Source: Theocolax elegans
Lineage: Eukaryota; Arthropoda; Insecta; Hymenoptera; Cerocephalidae
Length of the DNA: 64,000 bases
Assembly: GCA_026168455.1 (NCBI GenBank)
Contig: CM047430.1
Location: 2,309,473-2,373,472, forward strand
Direction: 5' to 3'
Below the pieces are notes generated by a model that saw nothing but the letters and a program-made list of their open reading frames with translations, had not been told where the DNA came from and ran no database searches. This document shows, piece by piece, positions 1-10,404 of this stretch (position 1 is its first letter; each line of letters opens with the position of its first letter). The position numbers and the translations under genes were made by a program.

Positions 1-385
1 AGATGAAATGGAAAATAATTAGATGATGACATGCTAAATGAATTTGGTGAGATGGGGAATAAATTAGATGATGACATGATATCCGAAGTTAAGGAATTTA
101 ATAAACTTGCATTATTAGGTATGACATTATGAGTGATAGAGTTATGACTAGATAATTGAATGCTTGAAACTATGTTTGAACTTATATCTAGTGACAACAA
201 CGGACTAAGTACATGTGATTGCTGGTCAGGCAAAACACTATGACTAGAGGTTGAAAAACTACTACCATAACAAGAAGACCAACCCAAATTAAAGATATTA
301 CTAAAACAGAATCTAAATCACGATGGCTGACCTCTCCCAAGTTACGCGTCCAATACCTCTTCACCTTCGTTGGCTGTCTAATTAT

Positions 386-1033
386 TTACATATAAATTGT
401 GATAGAATCATGGCACGCCGCAAAGGGGACCAATGACTTCACAAATTTAAAATAAGATACCGGTTCACGAACAAGAAAAAGATCTAGCCACGTATGCGAT
501 GTGACCGCATGATGAGTCGGCTCCGAATCAATAAGAGTAAGATTCAAAGCCGATATATTTGCCCTCATCATATCCGCCGCACCGCCCACTGATTTCATAT
601 CTATATTAAAATCACCCGTAATAACAGTATATCCATGCGACGGAAGTAAATCCGACAATACATCAAACAATTCTGAAGGATAAGCTGCCGTTGGCCTTCT
701 ATATACAACTCCCAAATCTAACGACGAAAATTTACTTGAGATATTTAGCAAAAGATATTCCGGTGAGTTAGAGAACCGTATATCAGAATGTGCCAACGTA
801 ACTACTTTATATTCATTTCTAACATACGCAGCTACGTCACCACCTTCCTTACCCAAACGATCAAGTCTATATAGCGGATAACCCGGTAATTTCAGAATAT
901 CTGAGGCGTTTGATTCCTTCAAAAATGTTTTAGTAAGCGCAATCACATCATGTGTCTGCGGAAAAACCAATGCTTCTAATGAGCTAAAATGAGTCTTAAA
1001 TCTATTAATATTAATATGAATAATTGAAAACAA
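386..1033 (-). pseudogene. AP-type endonuclease domain of element A ORF2, truncated
   Basis: A 215-residue frame matching the N-terminal endonuclease of LINE ORF2 proteins, which nicks the target DNA for target-primed reverse transcription. Visible signatures are HININRF at the start, DVIALTKTFL, the VYRRP strand, the catalytic-type GDFNIDM, TSHTWLDLFLV, and a degraded final CHDSI where the family usually has S/G-D-H. A stop follows, and the expected reverse transcriptase is not seen in the remaining 385 bases. The frame lacks an ATG at its start. Best read as a dead 5' fragment of ORF2. Confidence 0.75.
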
Positions 1034-1164
1034 TCTTTTCGCCTGACCAACATCGCCTCATTGCGAAGGACACCCGGGATTAGGAGGAAGGGAGAGGAGA
1101 CAGCTTCAGCATTTATACGAATCAATGATCCCTTCTTCTCTCTTCTTAAATACACGATTGAATT

Positions 1165-2019
1165 TTATACTATCGGCCGCAAATATCCCAGTTCTCCCGC
1201 TTTACGCACGGTTAAAGACCAAAGCGCATGTACTGCCTTTGGCCAAAGCGGTCTTATAAATAGCGACGAATTATTACCCTCTCCGAAAACACCCAAAGCA
1301 GTTTTCCCTTTCAATAAATAAGACTTTTCGACTATAATGTCACGCACCGCAGGCGAAGTAACTCTAGAAACTAATCCTCTCGAGAACATAGGGCCAGCAG
1401 ACACTGCTGAGGTATCATCGGGAACACCCTGCATAAACGAGGTATTAACCACCCCTTTGGAGCGCGGAATCCATGGACGAATCTCATCAAGATGTGAGTG
1501 AACGAGCGGCAAGTTCATAACATCTAGAATTTTTTCTATAAGCGAGCGATCGTCTAGCTTAGATTTTAGCGGTAAGCCCAAAAGCAGTAGCTCACAATCA
1601 TCTTTAGTTGATTTTAAATTCAAGGGAGGATCAGCCACCTGCGACGTAGAAGCACACACACTCTCACGCAGAGCTCCAACACCATCCTCGAGTCTAGTAA
1701 TACGGCCGTCCAGCTCATTGATACGCTCATTCGCAAAGGATTCAATGCCATTGACACGCTCACGCAATGAAAATAGTTCGGCACTAATAGAATTTAATTT
1801 TGAATCAACAGCATCAACCTTACTTTCAACTCTCTCCGTGAAAACCGAAAAAGAGCGCTCAAAAGAGCGCTCGAAACGAGTAAACCATGCCGGTGGATTA
1901 TACGCCATCGCAGCGGGATCCGATGAGCCGCCCAATTGAGTAATACTGGTCGCAATGGGCGTGATCGCATGAAGTTGCTTGGCAACCTGCTTCAAAGATG
2001 GCGATGGGGGCGAGGCCAA
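1165..2019 (-). CDS. ORF1 protein of non-LTR element A (coiled coil)
   Basis: A 284-residue frame encoding an ORF1-type nucleic-acid-binding protein. After a proline/serine-rich start, residues about 48-120 alternate hydrophobic and charged positions as in a coiled coil that would trimerise the protein. The C-terminal half (RSLIEKILDVMNLP, then RSKGVVNTSF) resembles the RRM-like/CTD part of LINE ORF1 proteins. There is no CCHC zinc knuckle. The first codon here is TTG, an in-frame TGA lies just upstream, and the first ATG is internal (MAYNPPAW), so the real start is unclear. The endonuclease frame follows about 130 bases downstream. The role is inferred from position and architecture. Confidence 0.7.
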   Translation of the reverse strand: MASPPSPSLKQVAKQLHAITPIATSITQLGGSSDPAAMAYNPPAWFTRFERSFERSFSVFTERVESKVDAVDSKLNSISAELFSLRERVNGIESFANERINELDGRITRLEDGVGALRESVCASTSQVADPPLNLKSTKDDCELLLLGLPLKSKLDDRSLIEKILDVMNLPLVHSHLDEIRPWIPRSKGVVNTSFMQGVPDDTSAVSAGPMFSRGLVSRVTSPAVRDIIVEKSYLLKGKTALGVFGEGNNSSLFIRPLWPKAVHALWSLTVRKAGELGYLRPIV

Positions 2020-2623
2020 GCGCTTCGCACTTCACATAGTGGGGGGAGATACGAGAGTCCTCGCAGCTGTCCTGCTCACCGTCGCGCTCACAAAATGCGA
2101 CTCAGTCGGTGCTGCCCCCGTTCGGTGCAAATCGCCACTAACGCACGAAATCGCAGACGTGCGTGCTAAATTACAGCAGCGCCTGATATTAGTTTATTAG
2201 AGAGAGAGATTGATTGATTGAAAAAGCTTTTATTATTGCCTAGGAAAGATTTATCCTTAAGGCAAGGTACATAATAAAATTTACAATAACATCCATAACA
2301 GTTCAGACGGCGTCGGTGAATAATACAGTATATGCGCATATTTTAATAATAACAGTTGCTATAACAATACTATAACACTATATAATACTAAATAAATAAA
2401 ATAAAATTCATCACAGATCATTACAGGATCAATAATTCAAAATAAAAGAGACATGACGCAACGGACTACTCTTCGACTATTCTTGAAAATGTTAACAGAA
2501 AATGCTATAAATTATAAATTAAATTAAATTATTTGCAACTATTTACAACTCTTTACAACTCTCTCTCTATATATATACAATAACTAATATAATACTAATA
2601 ACTAAAAATCTTATTACTAATTT

Positions 2624-5509
2624 CTAATTTCTGGCGCCAGACAATAAATAATCACACAGACGAGACTTAAATGTGTCCACATTCCTAGCAATCTTCAACT
2701 CAGCCGGTAAGGTATCCCACAGATCCATAGCTTGGAAGGTAAAAGAATTCCGGAATGTATTTGTAGAGGCAATAGGTCGTTCAAAACAGGATTGCTGATT
2801 TCGACCAGAGCGACGTACATCATCACGAGGTGGAGGAAGCAACTCGTGAAGGTATTCTGGTTTCCCAGAGGTCAAAATCTTATAAGTCAAAACACCTAGA
2901 AAAAATGTACGTCGCTGTGCCACAGTTAGCCAATTTAACTTAACAATAAAACTCTCCAGCTTCGCATCCTTTCTTAAACGATAAATATAGCGCACACAAA
3001 CATTGAACAATCGCTGCAACTTGACACTTAAGTAATCTGGCAGATCACAATATACTAGACATCCATAATCAAAGTGTGGTAAAACTAATGTGGCAACCAA
3101 TTTCTTCCGCAAGGGCATCGACAAAAAATTTCCACAATTTCTCAACCTATGCAAAGCACCATGAACCCTTGAAGCCACGCCGGAGATGTGGGCATTCCAT
3201 TGGAGATTGCTACAAATCTGCACCCCAAGATCACGAACAGAGTCAATTAGCTCAATTTCATGGCCATCAACCACAAGAGGAGGCAAAGATTCCCTATTTA
3301 CAAATCTCAGCTGTTGTACCGAGCCAATTAAAATTGCCTTCGTCTTACCAAAATTCAAGTCCAGACCATGCTCTTGTGCCCACTTAGTCACCAAGCAAGC
3401 ATCAGCCGCCATTCTTTCCATACACAAATTGCAATCATTAGGCCGACAATGCATATACAACTGCAAATCGTCGGCAAACAACATTCCCTTAGAAAAAACC
3501 AGACGATTCAGGATAGAATTAATAAAAATCAAAAAAATAATAGGACCTGGGGTTGATCCCTGAGGAACACCAGCAGACGTCCCAAGGAAGTACGAGGGAA
3601 CACCATCTTCATCCACAATTGCCTGAGATCGATCACTTAAATAAGAATAAAACCACTCTATAACGTCATTGTCGAAATTCAAAGATTTAAGGGTTTTCAG
3701 AAGCTCCGTATGACTTATTGTATCGAAAGCTTTTTTAAAATCGAAGAGCAATAAAAGAGTCACCATACCCCGATCAATAGCAAAGCGAATATCATCAGTG
3801 ATCTTGATCAACGCAGTCTGTGTACTAAATGAAGATCGGAACCCAGACTGAAAAGGTGATAAAATATTATTACTCTCCAAATGCTCTACTATTTGATGAG
3901 TAATCAAACGGTCGAAAACCTTAGCAAAATGCGCAAGATTCGCGATTGGTCTAGTATCCGACGGTGACAGCGGCCTAGAAACTTTACTCAATGGCACAAT
4001 TAGGGCTCTTTTCCACATCGTAGGGTATAGCTTAGTCTGTAAAGATAAGTTGTATAAATCAGTAAAAATTTGCACAATGGCGTGTAAAACCTCCTTAAAA
4101 TAATACAATGATAAACCATCCAAGCTACGGCTCTTGGCCTTGGGAAGGCAGATCATAAAGGCCTCAGCCACTTGATCATACGAAACAGGTCGAAACGCAA
4201 AAGATGGATAAACAGACTCCGGAATACTATCTAGAATCTCGACCAACTGGTGTAAACTACATTGTGGATGACGTCTAGTGACCGACACATAATGTTGAGA
4301 AAGGTCGTCAATCGAAAAAAATTTAAGCGGGGAGTTCAAAGAATCACCGACAATGCCTAACCTTCTCAAAAGACGCCAGCAATCCGAATCACTCGAACTA
4401 CCCTGCAACATCCGCTCAAAATACGAATCCTTCGCCTGTTTAATTTTGCATTTTAAAATTTTACGAAGCCTCTTGTATTCAATCAACATATTACTATCAC
4501 TACGGCGCTTAGCCACTTTATATAACCTGTTACGCTCCTTACGCATAGCTAAAAGAGCTTCAGACATCCATGGAGCTGGACGTGGGCGAACGACACGTGA
4601 AACAAAGGGTGCATGGATGTCAAGATTTGTTGTAAGAGAACTATGAATGGAGTTCAGTAAATAATCCACATTCACAAAATCATGTGGTAGTTCCCGAATG
4701 ATAGCAAGATCAACTGTAATCGCTCTCGAAAATTCAACAGGATTAAAGTTCCTAAAATCACGGATAATACGAGTGTTTGGCTTCACTAGCATAGTAGGTA
4801 AACAATAATCAATAATAATATAGTCATGACCGCAGATAAAAGGAGTGGATGATTGCTTAACTGATTTAACTTTTGACTCAGAATCAACAATGATGACATC
4901 AAGCCATGTATCAGAACCATCACAATGGTGGGTAGCCCTGAATGGTACTAAGAATAAAGAATATTCTCTAATTAAATCTAGCAAATGTGAACTGTAATAA
5001 TCTGCGAGTAATAAATTCGAATTTAGGTCTCCAGCAATAATAATATTACTATACAAATGTGAATAGTCCTGAAGAATTCTGAAAAAATTTGACAGAACAT
5101 GGCCCTTAGGTCTGCGATAAACTGACGCCAACAATATTTTACTGCAATCAAATAACAACTCCAATAGCAAATACTCAGTGTCATTCAAATTGTCAATTTG
5201 TGGAGATTCTAAAATACGGAAGGTGATACCTTTTTTAATATAACAAGCCACCCCACCTCCTTGTATAAAATCCCGTTTACCAGTGACAGAGGCCAATCCA
5301 CGATCATTACGCACCAGTGAATAATTTTGCAAATTATAGGTCGAATTTGGACGGTTAGGAGTGCACCATGACTCAGAAATAGAAAGAATGTCTATGTTTT
5401 CCAAAGCCAGCAAAGATTCCAACTCAGCAAGATGATTCAATAAAGAATTAGCATTCACCTGCGCTACTCGGAAAGAAGACCGAGTGTCAGATACACTGCC
5501 AACCAACAA
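2624..5509 (-). CDS. ORF2 of element B: endonuclease plus reverse transcriptase
   Basis: This is an intact 961-residue pol-like protein of a non-LTR element. The N-terminus (about 1-230) is an AP-like endonuclease with AQVNANSL, ISESWC, VYRRPKG, AGDLNSN, DTWLDVIIVD and GHDYIIIDY. The reverse transcriptase (about 440-720) shows DTRPIANL, FQSGFRSSFSTQTAL, LLFDFKKAFDTISH, AGVPQGSTPGPI and the catalytic FADD. A C-terminal thumb region follows (LGVQICSNLQW and beyond). No RNase H is seen. The frame has no ATG before or within the endonuclease domain. It opens with TTG four codons after the ORF1 stop, which bears on how it is translated. Confidence 0.93.
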   Translation of the reverse strand: MLVGSVSDTRSSFRVAQVNANSLLNHLAELESLLALENIDILSISESWCTPNRPNSTYNLQNYSLVRNDRGLASVTGKRDFIQGGGVACYIKKGITFRILESPQIDNLNDTEYLLLELLFDCSKILLASVYRRPKGHVLSNFFRILQDYSHLYSNIIIAGDLNSNLLLADYYSSHLLDLIREYSLFLVPFRATHHCDGSDTWLDVIIVDSESKVKSVKQSSTPFICGHDYIIIDYCLPTMLVKPNTRIIRDFRNFNPVEFSRAITVDLAIIRELPHDFVNVDYLLNSIHSSLTTNLDIHAPFVSRVVRPRPAPWMSEALLAMRKERNRLYKVAKRRSDSNMLIEYKRLRKILKCKIKQAKDSYFERMLQGSSSDSDCWRLLRRLGIVGDSLNSPLKFFSIDDLSQHYVSVTRRHPQCSLHQLVEILDSIPESVYPSFAFRPVSYDQVAEAFMICLPKAKSRSLDGLSLYYFKEVLHAIVQIFTDLYNLSLQTKLYPTMWKRALIVPLSKVSRPLSPSDTRPIANLAHFAKVFDRLITHQIVEHLESNNILSPFQSGFRSSFSTQTALIKITDDIRFAIDRGMVTLLLLFDFKKAFDTISHTELLKTLKSLNFDNDVIEWFYSYLSDRSQAIVDEDGVPSYFLGTSAGVPQGSTPGPIIFLIFINSILNRLVFSKGMLFADDLQLYMHCRPNDCNLCMERMAADACLVTKWAQEHGLDLNFGKTKAILIGSVQQLRFVNRESLPPLVVDGHEIELIDSVRDLGVQICSNLQWNAHISGVASRVHGALHRLRNCGNFLSMPLRKKLVATLVLPHFDYGCLVYCDLPDYLSVKLQRLFNVCVRYIYRLRKDAKLESFIVKLNWLTVAQRRTFFLGVLTYKILTSGKPEYLHELLPPPRDDVRRSGRNQQSCFERPIASTNTFRNSFTFQAMDLWDTLPAELKIARNVDTFKSRLCDYLLSGARN

Positions 5510-5521
5510 AGTACGAGGCAG

Positions 5522-6112
5522 TCACAATAACTTTTCAAGATCAGCAGCTGAGCTAATCTGTATGCGTTCCGAGTCATCCTCCTTTTTCACAAAAATTACA
5601 CCATCTCTCGTCCAGATGTGCTTAAATTTAAGAGGCTTTAGTTTAGTTTTAACAAGCAGATGAAGTTCATGAACGGCAGGTGGCAACATTTCATACAAGT
5701 TTATTGGTTTGGTAGAAAAGTTCCCAGCATCAGCAACAATATCACCGAACTTAATATTACCAAACCTGCGCTTAGATTCCAGTACAAAATTGCGAATCTC
5801 AGCCGATTTGAATCTAATGACAATTGATTTTGTGCCCAGATTTGAAGAATTCTTGGGAACAAGCACTCGCGCATCAAGAATATCACTGCAAATATAATTC
5901 AAATTTAAACATAAAAGAATATTTTTAGCCAAGTCTAATAATGGTAAAGAACAAGATGTTGGGATACCGACAATCTTCATTTGAGTATTAGGAGCAGCAG
6001 TCACACGCAAATCCTTGAGTTGCTCAACTTCACTGCGCAGCGCAACATTTTCACGTTCCAAAGCTGAAATCCGCGTATTCTGCTGCTCCAACTTAGAATT
6101 GATGTCATCCAA
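5522..6112 (-). CDS. ORF1 protein of element B (coiled coil, RRM-like)
   Basis: A 196-residue frame. The first 35 residues form a leucine/glutamate-rich coiled coil (LEQQNTRISALERENVALR). A globular part follows with MKIVGIPTS, SIVIRFKSAEIRNFVLESKR and ILDARVLVPK, as in the ORF1 proteins of CR1/L2-like elements that bind the element RNA. There is no ATG at the beginning: the frame stays open upstream through a CT-rich tract, and the first ATG is internal (MKIVGIP). The frame ends in TGA followed by CTG and continues in the same frame into ORF2. Confidence 0.78.
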   Translation of the reverse strand: MDDINSKLEQQNTRISALERENVALRSEVEQLKDLRVTAAPNTQMKIVGIPTSCSLPLLDLAKNILLCLNLNYICSDILDARVLVPKNSSNLGTKSIVIRFKSAEIRNFVLESKRRFGNIKFGDIVADAGNFSTKPINLYEMLPPAVHELHLLVKTKLKPLKFKHIWTRDGVIFVKKEDDSERIQISSAADLEKLL

Positions 6113-6190
6113 ACGATTATTAATAGAAGCAGTGTCCGTTCTTGAACTCCGAAAGAGAAAGAGAGAGAGAGAGAGAGCGACCGATCGGCT

Positions 6191-7004
6191 GATCGTTATT
6201 TATTAAAGATTCTAGCAGTTAATAAAGTAAATGTTACCACTTCACGCGATAGTGTTTTATTCGCCAATAATTAGTTAATTTATTGCGCTGTACCAGTCCC
6301 GTTGACTGTGTATATCTAGTTCGTGATGTTTCTCCCCTCTCTCTACAAGTCAGTCGTTCACCGACTTGTATCTTCGAGCGCAGACCTTGGCAACAATTAA
6401 TTATATTTGTTCGTTATATATTTTGATATTTATTACAATAAATTCATTTTATTAAGACAAATTCAATCCGATGTTTGTGTTATTGAATTTCATCCCACGT
6501 ACGATTCCCTCCGTGATCCTATAAGCTCGAACATTTAAATTAACAAGTTCTCGACGCGATATCGTTATTTCTTAGTCAATTTCAAATTTTAAATTTTACC
6601 TGGTTATAGTATGAAACCGGATCTCGGTTTCAGATTAACACTTAAAAGATTTGGAATAGCGGAAAGGTAACCGCCGCCGCAACGCAGAAAAAATACGTTT
6701 ATTTAAATACGGTAAGTTCGATCGTACCACTACTCAGCCGCGATGATAAACTAAACATCCGCGCGGCAACCAAACTGTTACAAGATATTTTTATTTTGAA
6801 AATATCGGTGTCACTACATAATTTAAAAAAATAAGAAGCTTTTGAGTTATCACCTTCTTCAACTAGGTTACAAGATAATTATTTTCCAACCGGTTTCCGA
6901 GATAAACCCTTCTTCCTCTCAATTGTCGGTATATAACTGTAATATATTATACATTAATTTGTTACAAAAGATGGTAAATAAAATTGTTAATTTATAAAAA
7001 CCAG
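6191..7004. other. Intronic/unannotated sequence upstream of the XDH exon
   Basis: No coding region is supported. Composition is AT-rich with scattered GC-rich patches (around 6310-6400 and 6660-6690). Some features resemble an old LTR remnant, but no paired ends were found. The last part leads into the probable splice acceptor at 7001-7004. Upstream XDH exons are not visible here. Confidence 0.5.
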
Positions 7005-7286
7005 TCACGTGCAAACACCATTAGAAGTTCAATAACTCATTGCAATGCTTATAAACAAGTATGCGGAGAAGCTATTTATTGTGATGATATTTCTTCATTA
7101 TCAGGAGAATTATACTTAGCCCATGTGCTTTCAACACGTGCTTACGCTAGAATTAAACAAGTAGATTTTACCAATGCAGTAGCACTACGTGGAGTAATAG
7201 CATTTTTTGATGCATCATCGCTTCCAAAACATCGACGGTATTTTGGACCTATAGTGAAAGATGAAGAAATTTTTGCTTCAGAGAAA
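7005..7286 (+). CDS. Xanthine dehydrogenase/aldehyde oxidase family, internal exon
   Basis: An internal coding exon (94 codons, phase 0 at both ends) of a molybdo-flavoenzyme that oxidises purines or aldehydes. The peptide matches the start of the molybdopterin-binding half of XDH: NAYKQVCGEAIYCDDI, then YLAHVLSTRAYARIKQVD, then FGPIVKDEEIFASEK. The 3' boundary is the consensus donor GTAAGT at 7287. The acceptor is placed after CCAG at 7001-7004, because the frame is closed by TAA at 6975-6977 and this AG preserves homology; its pyrimidine tract is weak. The next exon (50357-50479) continues the protein exactly, so the intervening 43 kb is intron. It resembles insect XDH slightly more than aldehyde oxidase, but two exons cannot decide. 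Confidence 0.88.
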
Positions 7287-8067
7287 GTAAGTATCACAAA
7301 AAGTACTACTATGTATAATACTAGAATGTAAGATTATCCGATTTTTTTATGACATTGGATACTCCGGTTTTTTGTGACATTAACATTTCTTAAGCTATTG
7401 TTGTGATGAGGCTAGAGTCACTTTAGCCATCAGAATATTGTTCACAACAACTAAATATTTTTTATAAATTGTATCAATAGGCGCGATATCGCCTGAACGT
7501 AAGTATGCAGACGCGTAAGCCCTTATTATACAGTTAACAAGCCCCTTAGATTTTTTATATTTTCGTAAATATAGCATTATACTATGTATTTATGCAACAA
7601 CGAATCTCAGATCTATTTTTTATTTAATTCTTCACTTTAATATAAATCCGGTTCGAATTCATAAATGCATAGTGAAGAAATTGGATGTTAATAAAGTTGC
7701 TTGCTGAAAGAGGTAAAAACTGTTGGCAAGTTGTTTGAGAATTGGCCGCAAGAGGGAGCTTCTGCGCTACTCTCAGCTATTACACACATAGTATATATAT
7801 CTCTATATTATATAAATATTTCGCCGCCGCCGCCGCCACTGTGTCTAAGATTTCAGGATTCAACATATATATATATATATATATATAGTAACGGGGTACG
7901 ATCTCTCCCTAGACGGTGCCCCGAAAATGCGCGGCAGATTCAAATCAGCTAACCCCGCGCACGACCTACCGCTGCAATGTCCGTTAAGGGGATGCCATAC
8001 CTGAATTAAATCCTACTATGCCGACACCTGTATATTACACACACTATTTCTCCTATTACTATTATCT
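7287..8067. other. Start of the giant intron, no gene seen
   Basis: Non-coding. Contains a short CCG repeat near 7821-7838 and an AT dinucleotide tract near 7866-7887, followed by a GC-richer stretch at 7900-8020 with no recognisable origin. Confidence 0.5.
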
Positions 8068-9128
8068 AACACAATGACAACCTATAAACGCAGTGGAGGC
8101 ATATTTGTAATACATATATTAAATAAATTATAAGTACACAAGTTTGAATTGTGCTAAAATGTGCTTATAATTTGAAAAATACGATCTCAAACATAAACTC
8201 TCTTAGTTAACAGGCAACAACGATTTAATTGAATTTTGTAAAAACTGGATAGATTTCTAACAAATACAGTGCAGACACACAATTTCACGATATTGATAAA
8301 TGTTGGAACACTAAAAAAAACAGTCAAAAGTGCACGACGAAGAAATAAATTGAAAAATACGACTGATACAAAGACGTTGGGAAGCTGGTACTAGATATTT
8401 GTGATGGAAATAAATATAGATTGCAATTACAAGCATCAAGAAACAAAGTAGAGGCAACATTTTACATTATCTTAGAATCATTTTTCAGTAAAAACTAGAG
8501 GAATACATAATCAATTGAAAAATTAATTGAAAAATAAAAAAGATATTCATTCCTTTTAAAAATGTGTAATTTAGCAGACCGAAGAGTAAGAAAAAGTTTA
8601 GCTACGTAGTTTGAAAATCCACCAGTAGGTGGCGATGCTAAGCATTTCCAGCTATGTCTTATTTCATTCGTGGTGGAATAGGCGACGGATTCTATAGGAG
8701 GTCCGTGCACGATCGGGCGGTTTGCCGCACGCACATCGTACTTTCAAATACATTGTACTGTACCGACACTGAATGTTGGGTGCATTATTTGTTTAATTCC
8801 AATTACTTAACATAATGACAGCTAGAAAACAGGTTAGAGGCATATTTTTAATATACATTGTAAGTGTATAACTAGTACAAAAGTTGAATTTATGATAAAA
8901 AGTCGTTAAAATTTGAAAAATTCGAGTTGAAACATAACTCCTCTTTGTCAACAGGCAACAACGATTTAATTTAATATTGTAAAAACTGAACTGTGTCCTA
9001 AGATATGCGGTGCAGATACATAAGTTCACGATATTGGTAAAAGTAGGAATACTAAAAAAGCAGACAAAAGTGCACGACAAAAAATTAAAAGAAAAATACG
9101 ATGGATAATAAGACGCTAGAAAGCTTGT
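8068..9128 (+). repeat. Diverged direct repeat, two copies about 740 bp apart
   Basis: The stretch 8068-8395 is repeated with substitutions and small indels at 8808-9128. Shared landmarks in the same order are an A-A-C-A-C/T-A-A-T-G-A-C-A start, GAGGCATATTT, the exact CAGGCAACAACGATTTAATT, a TTCACGATATTG block, and AAAAGTGCACGAC near the end. No long open frame is conserved between the copies, so this looks like an old non-coding duplication or two copies of an unidentified element. Confidence 0.75.
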
Positions 9129-9389
9129 ATCATATAATAGGGTTGGAAATAAACGTTTCTCCGTTATGCGTCAGTTCTAAAAAAGAATGTGCTGCCACTT
9201 TCATCACTTTTATTTGAAATACCGTATTTTATTGGTTTTCTTATGTCAATTCGAATAGTTTAACGTTGGCTATATAGTAACTGCAAATTTCAAAATTAAT
9301 ATCAATAAGGACAAAAAGATAGTAAGAAAATAAAAATCGATTCCACTCCATAACATTGTGCAGCAATTAGTAATAATTTAATACCTATT

Positions 9390-10154
9390 CGACGGATACC
9401 TGCGAGGCGAGACAATAATCTCAGCGACGCGCCGATCGTGTCTCGCCTCGCAGGTTATCCGCGACAATAATCAATCGCTGAAGTCTTCTATGAAAAAGTA
9501 TTACTGTGTATATATGACTATAAATAATTTTCGGTTTACCTACACAAACACTGCTAAAAAAACTGCAAATTTGTTACAATATATTATGTGATTGTTTATA
9601 ACATATCCGTGGATATCTACGAGGTGAGACACTCTCGGCGCGTTGTTCAGATTGTCTCGCCTCGTAGATATCCATCGAGAACTAAAAAGCAGCCATCCGT
9701 GAAAAAGTATTTTTTGTGTATATAAAATACTAAAAATAATTTTGGTTTACCTACAGAAACACTGCTATAATAAAAATATAAAATTTGTAACAATAAATTA
9801 TGTGTTTGCTTTTTAGTTCTCGATGGATATCTACGAGGCGAGACAGTCTAAACATCGCGCCAAGAGTATCTCGCCTCGAAGGTTCTACGCGACAATAATC
9901 AATCGCCGCAGCGTTCCGAGAAAAAGTATTTTTTGTGTATATATTACTAAAAATAATTTTCGGTTTACCTACACAAACACTGCTTAAAAAAAATGTAAAG
10001 TTTGTTACAATATATTATGTGTTTGCTTATAACATATCGGTGGATATCTACGAGGCGAGATACTCTCGGCGCGTCGTTCAGATTGTCTCGCCTCGTAGAT
10101 TTCCATCGAGAACTAATAAGCAGCCATCCGAGAAAAAGTATTTTTTGTATATAT
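9390..10154 (+). repeat. Hairpin satellite, left block (about 4 units)
   Basis: Tandem units of roughly 215 bp. Each contains an inverted repeat of about 20 bases (ATCTACGAGGCGAGACA facing TGTCTCGCCTCGTAGAT) around a loop of about 25 bases (the arm is GCGAGGCGAGAC-like in the first unit). The linker carries TTTCGGTTTACC, CACTGCTA, TTGTTACAATATATTATGTG and GAGAAAAAGTATTTTTTGT. Hairpins lie near 9398-9465, 9610-9680, 9820-9888 and 10040-10112. The array is interrupted by the Gypsy insertion at 10155 and resumes at 22620. Confidence 0.93.
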
Positions 10155-10404
10155 TGTTACGTGGGTTCCGGTCTTTCCCTTGGATTGGCGCAATAAATTT
10201 AAAAGCCTTTATGGTTTACAATCGTTTATTCGTTGTTAATTATAAGCAACCAAACTCTTAGAGGGGTGGGACCGAAGTGGCCCAGAGGTGTCCTCGTGGA
10301 GAGCTCGTAGCTCGCCTACTAGGTGCTGATGCTGCGTCTAGCGCTTATGCTTATGATGCGCTGACAAGTGCATACGTTGCAGACCTCCGCTCAGGTCCGT
10401 AACA
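10155..10404 (-). repeat. 3' LTR of the Gypsy element
   Basis: 250 bp starting TGTTACGTGGG and ending GGTCCGTAACA on the plus strand. Ends are perfect 6-bp inverted repeats. It pairs with 22369-22619. The ATAT at 10151-10154 is one half of the target duplication. Confidence 0.95.

Larger units (their letters stand above)
1..2204 (-). mobile_element. Non-LTR retrotransposon A, 5' part only (Jockey superfamily)
   Basis: Read on the minus strand this is the 5' portion of a LINE-like element: a GC-richer leader near 2030-2200, an ORF1, then an endonuclease reading frame. No reverse transcriptase follows. The coding frame breaks near 386, and the sequence down to position 1 reads only as degenerate linker, so the copy is broken or continues outside the window. 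The 3' tail of element B abuts its 5' end near 2205, so two minus-strand LINEs sit head to tail. Clade is not certain. The endonuclease and coiled-coil ORF1 fit the Jockey/CR1 group. Confidence 0.75.
2205..6190 (-). mobile_element. Full-length-looking non-LTR retrotransposon B (CR1/Kiri/Daphne-like)
   Basis: A minus-strand LINE with ORF1 (5522-6112), ORF2 (2624-5509), about 400 bases of 3' untranslated sequence, and a short CAAT-type repeat as its 3' tail (seen as TGATTGATTGA on the plus strand near 2207-2220). The 5' end is placed near the CT-rich tract at 6150-6180. ORF2 is uninterrupted for 961 codons, so the copy may be young. ORF1 and ORF2 share one frame and are divided by a single TGA. 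Clade assignment from memory of the Jockey superfamily is tentative. Confidence 0.85.
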
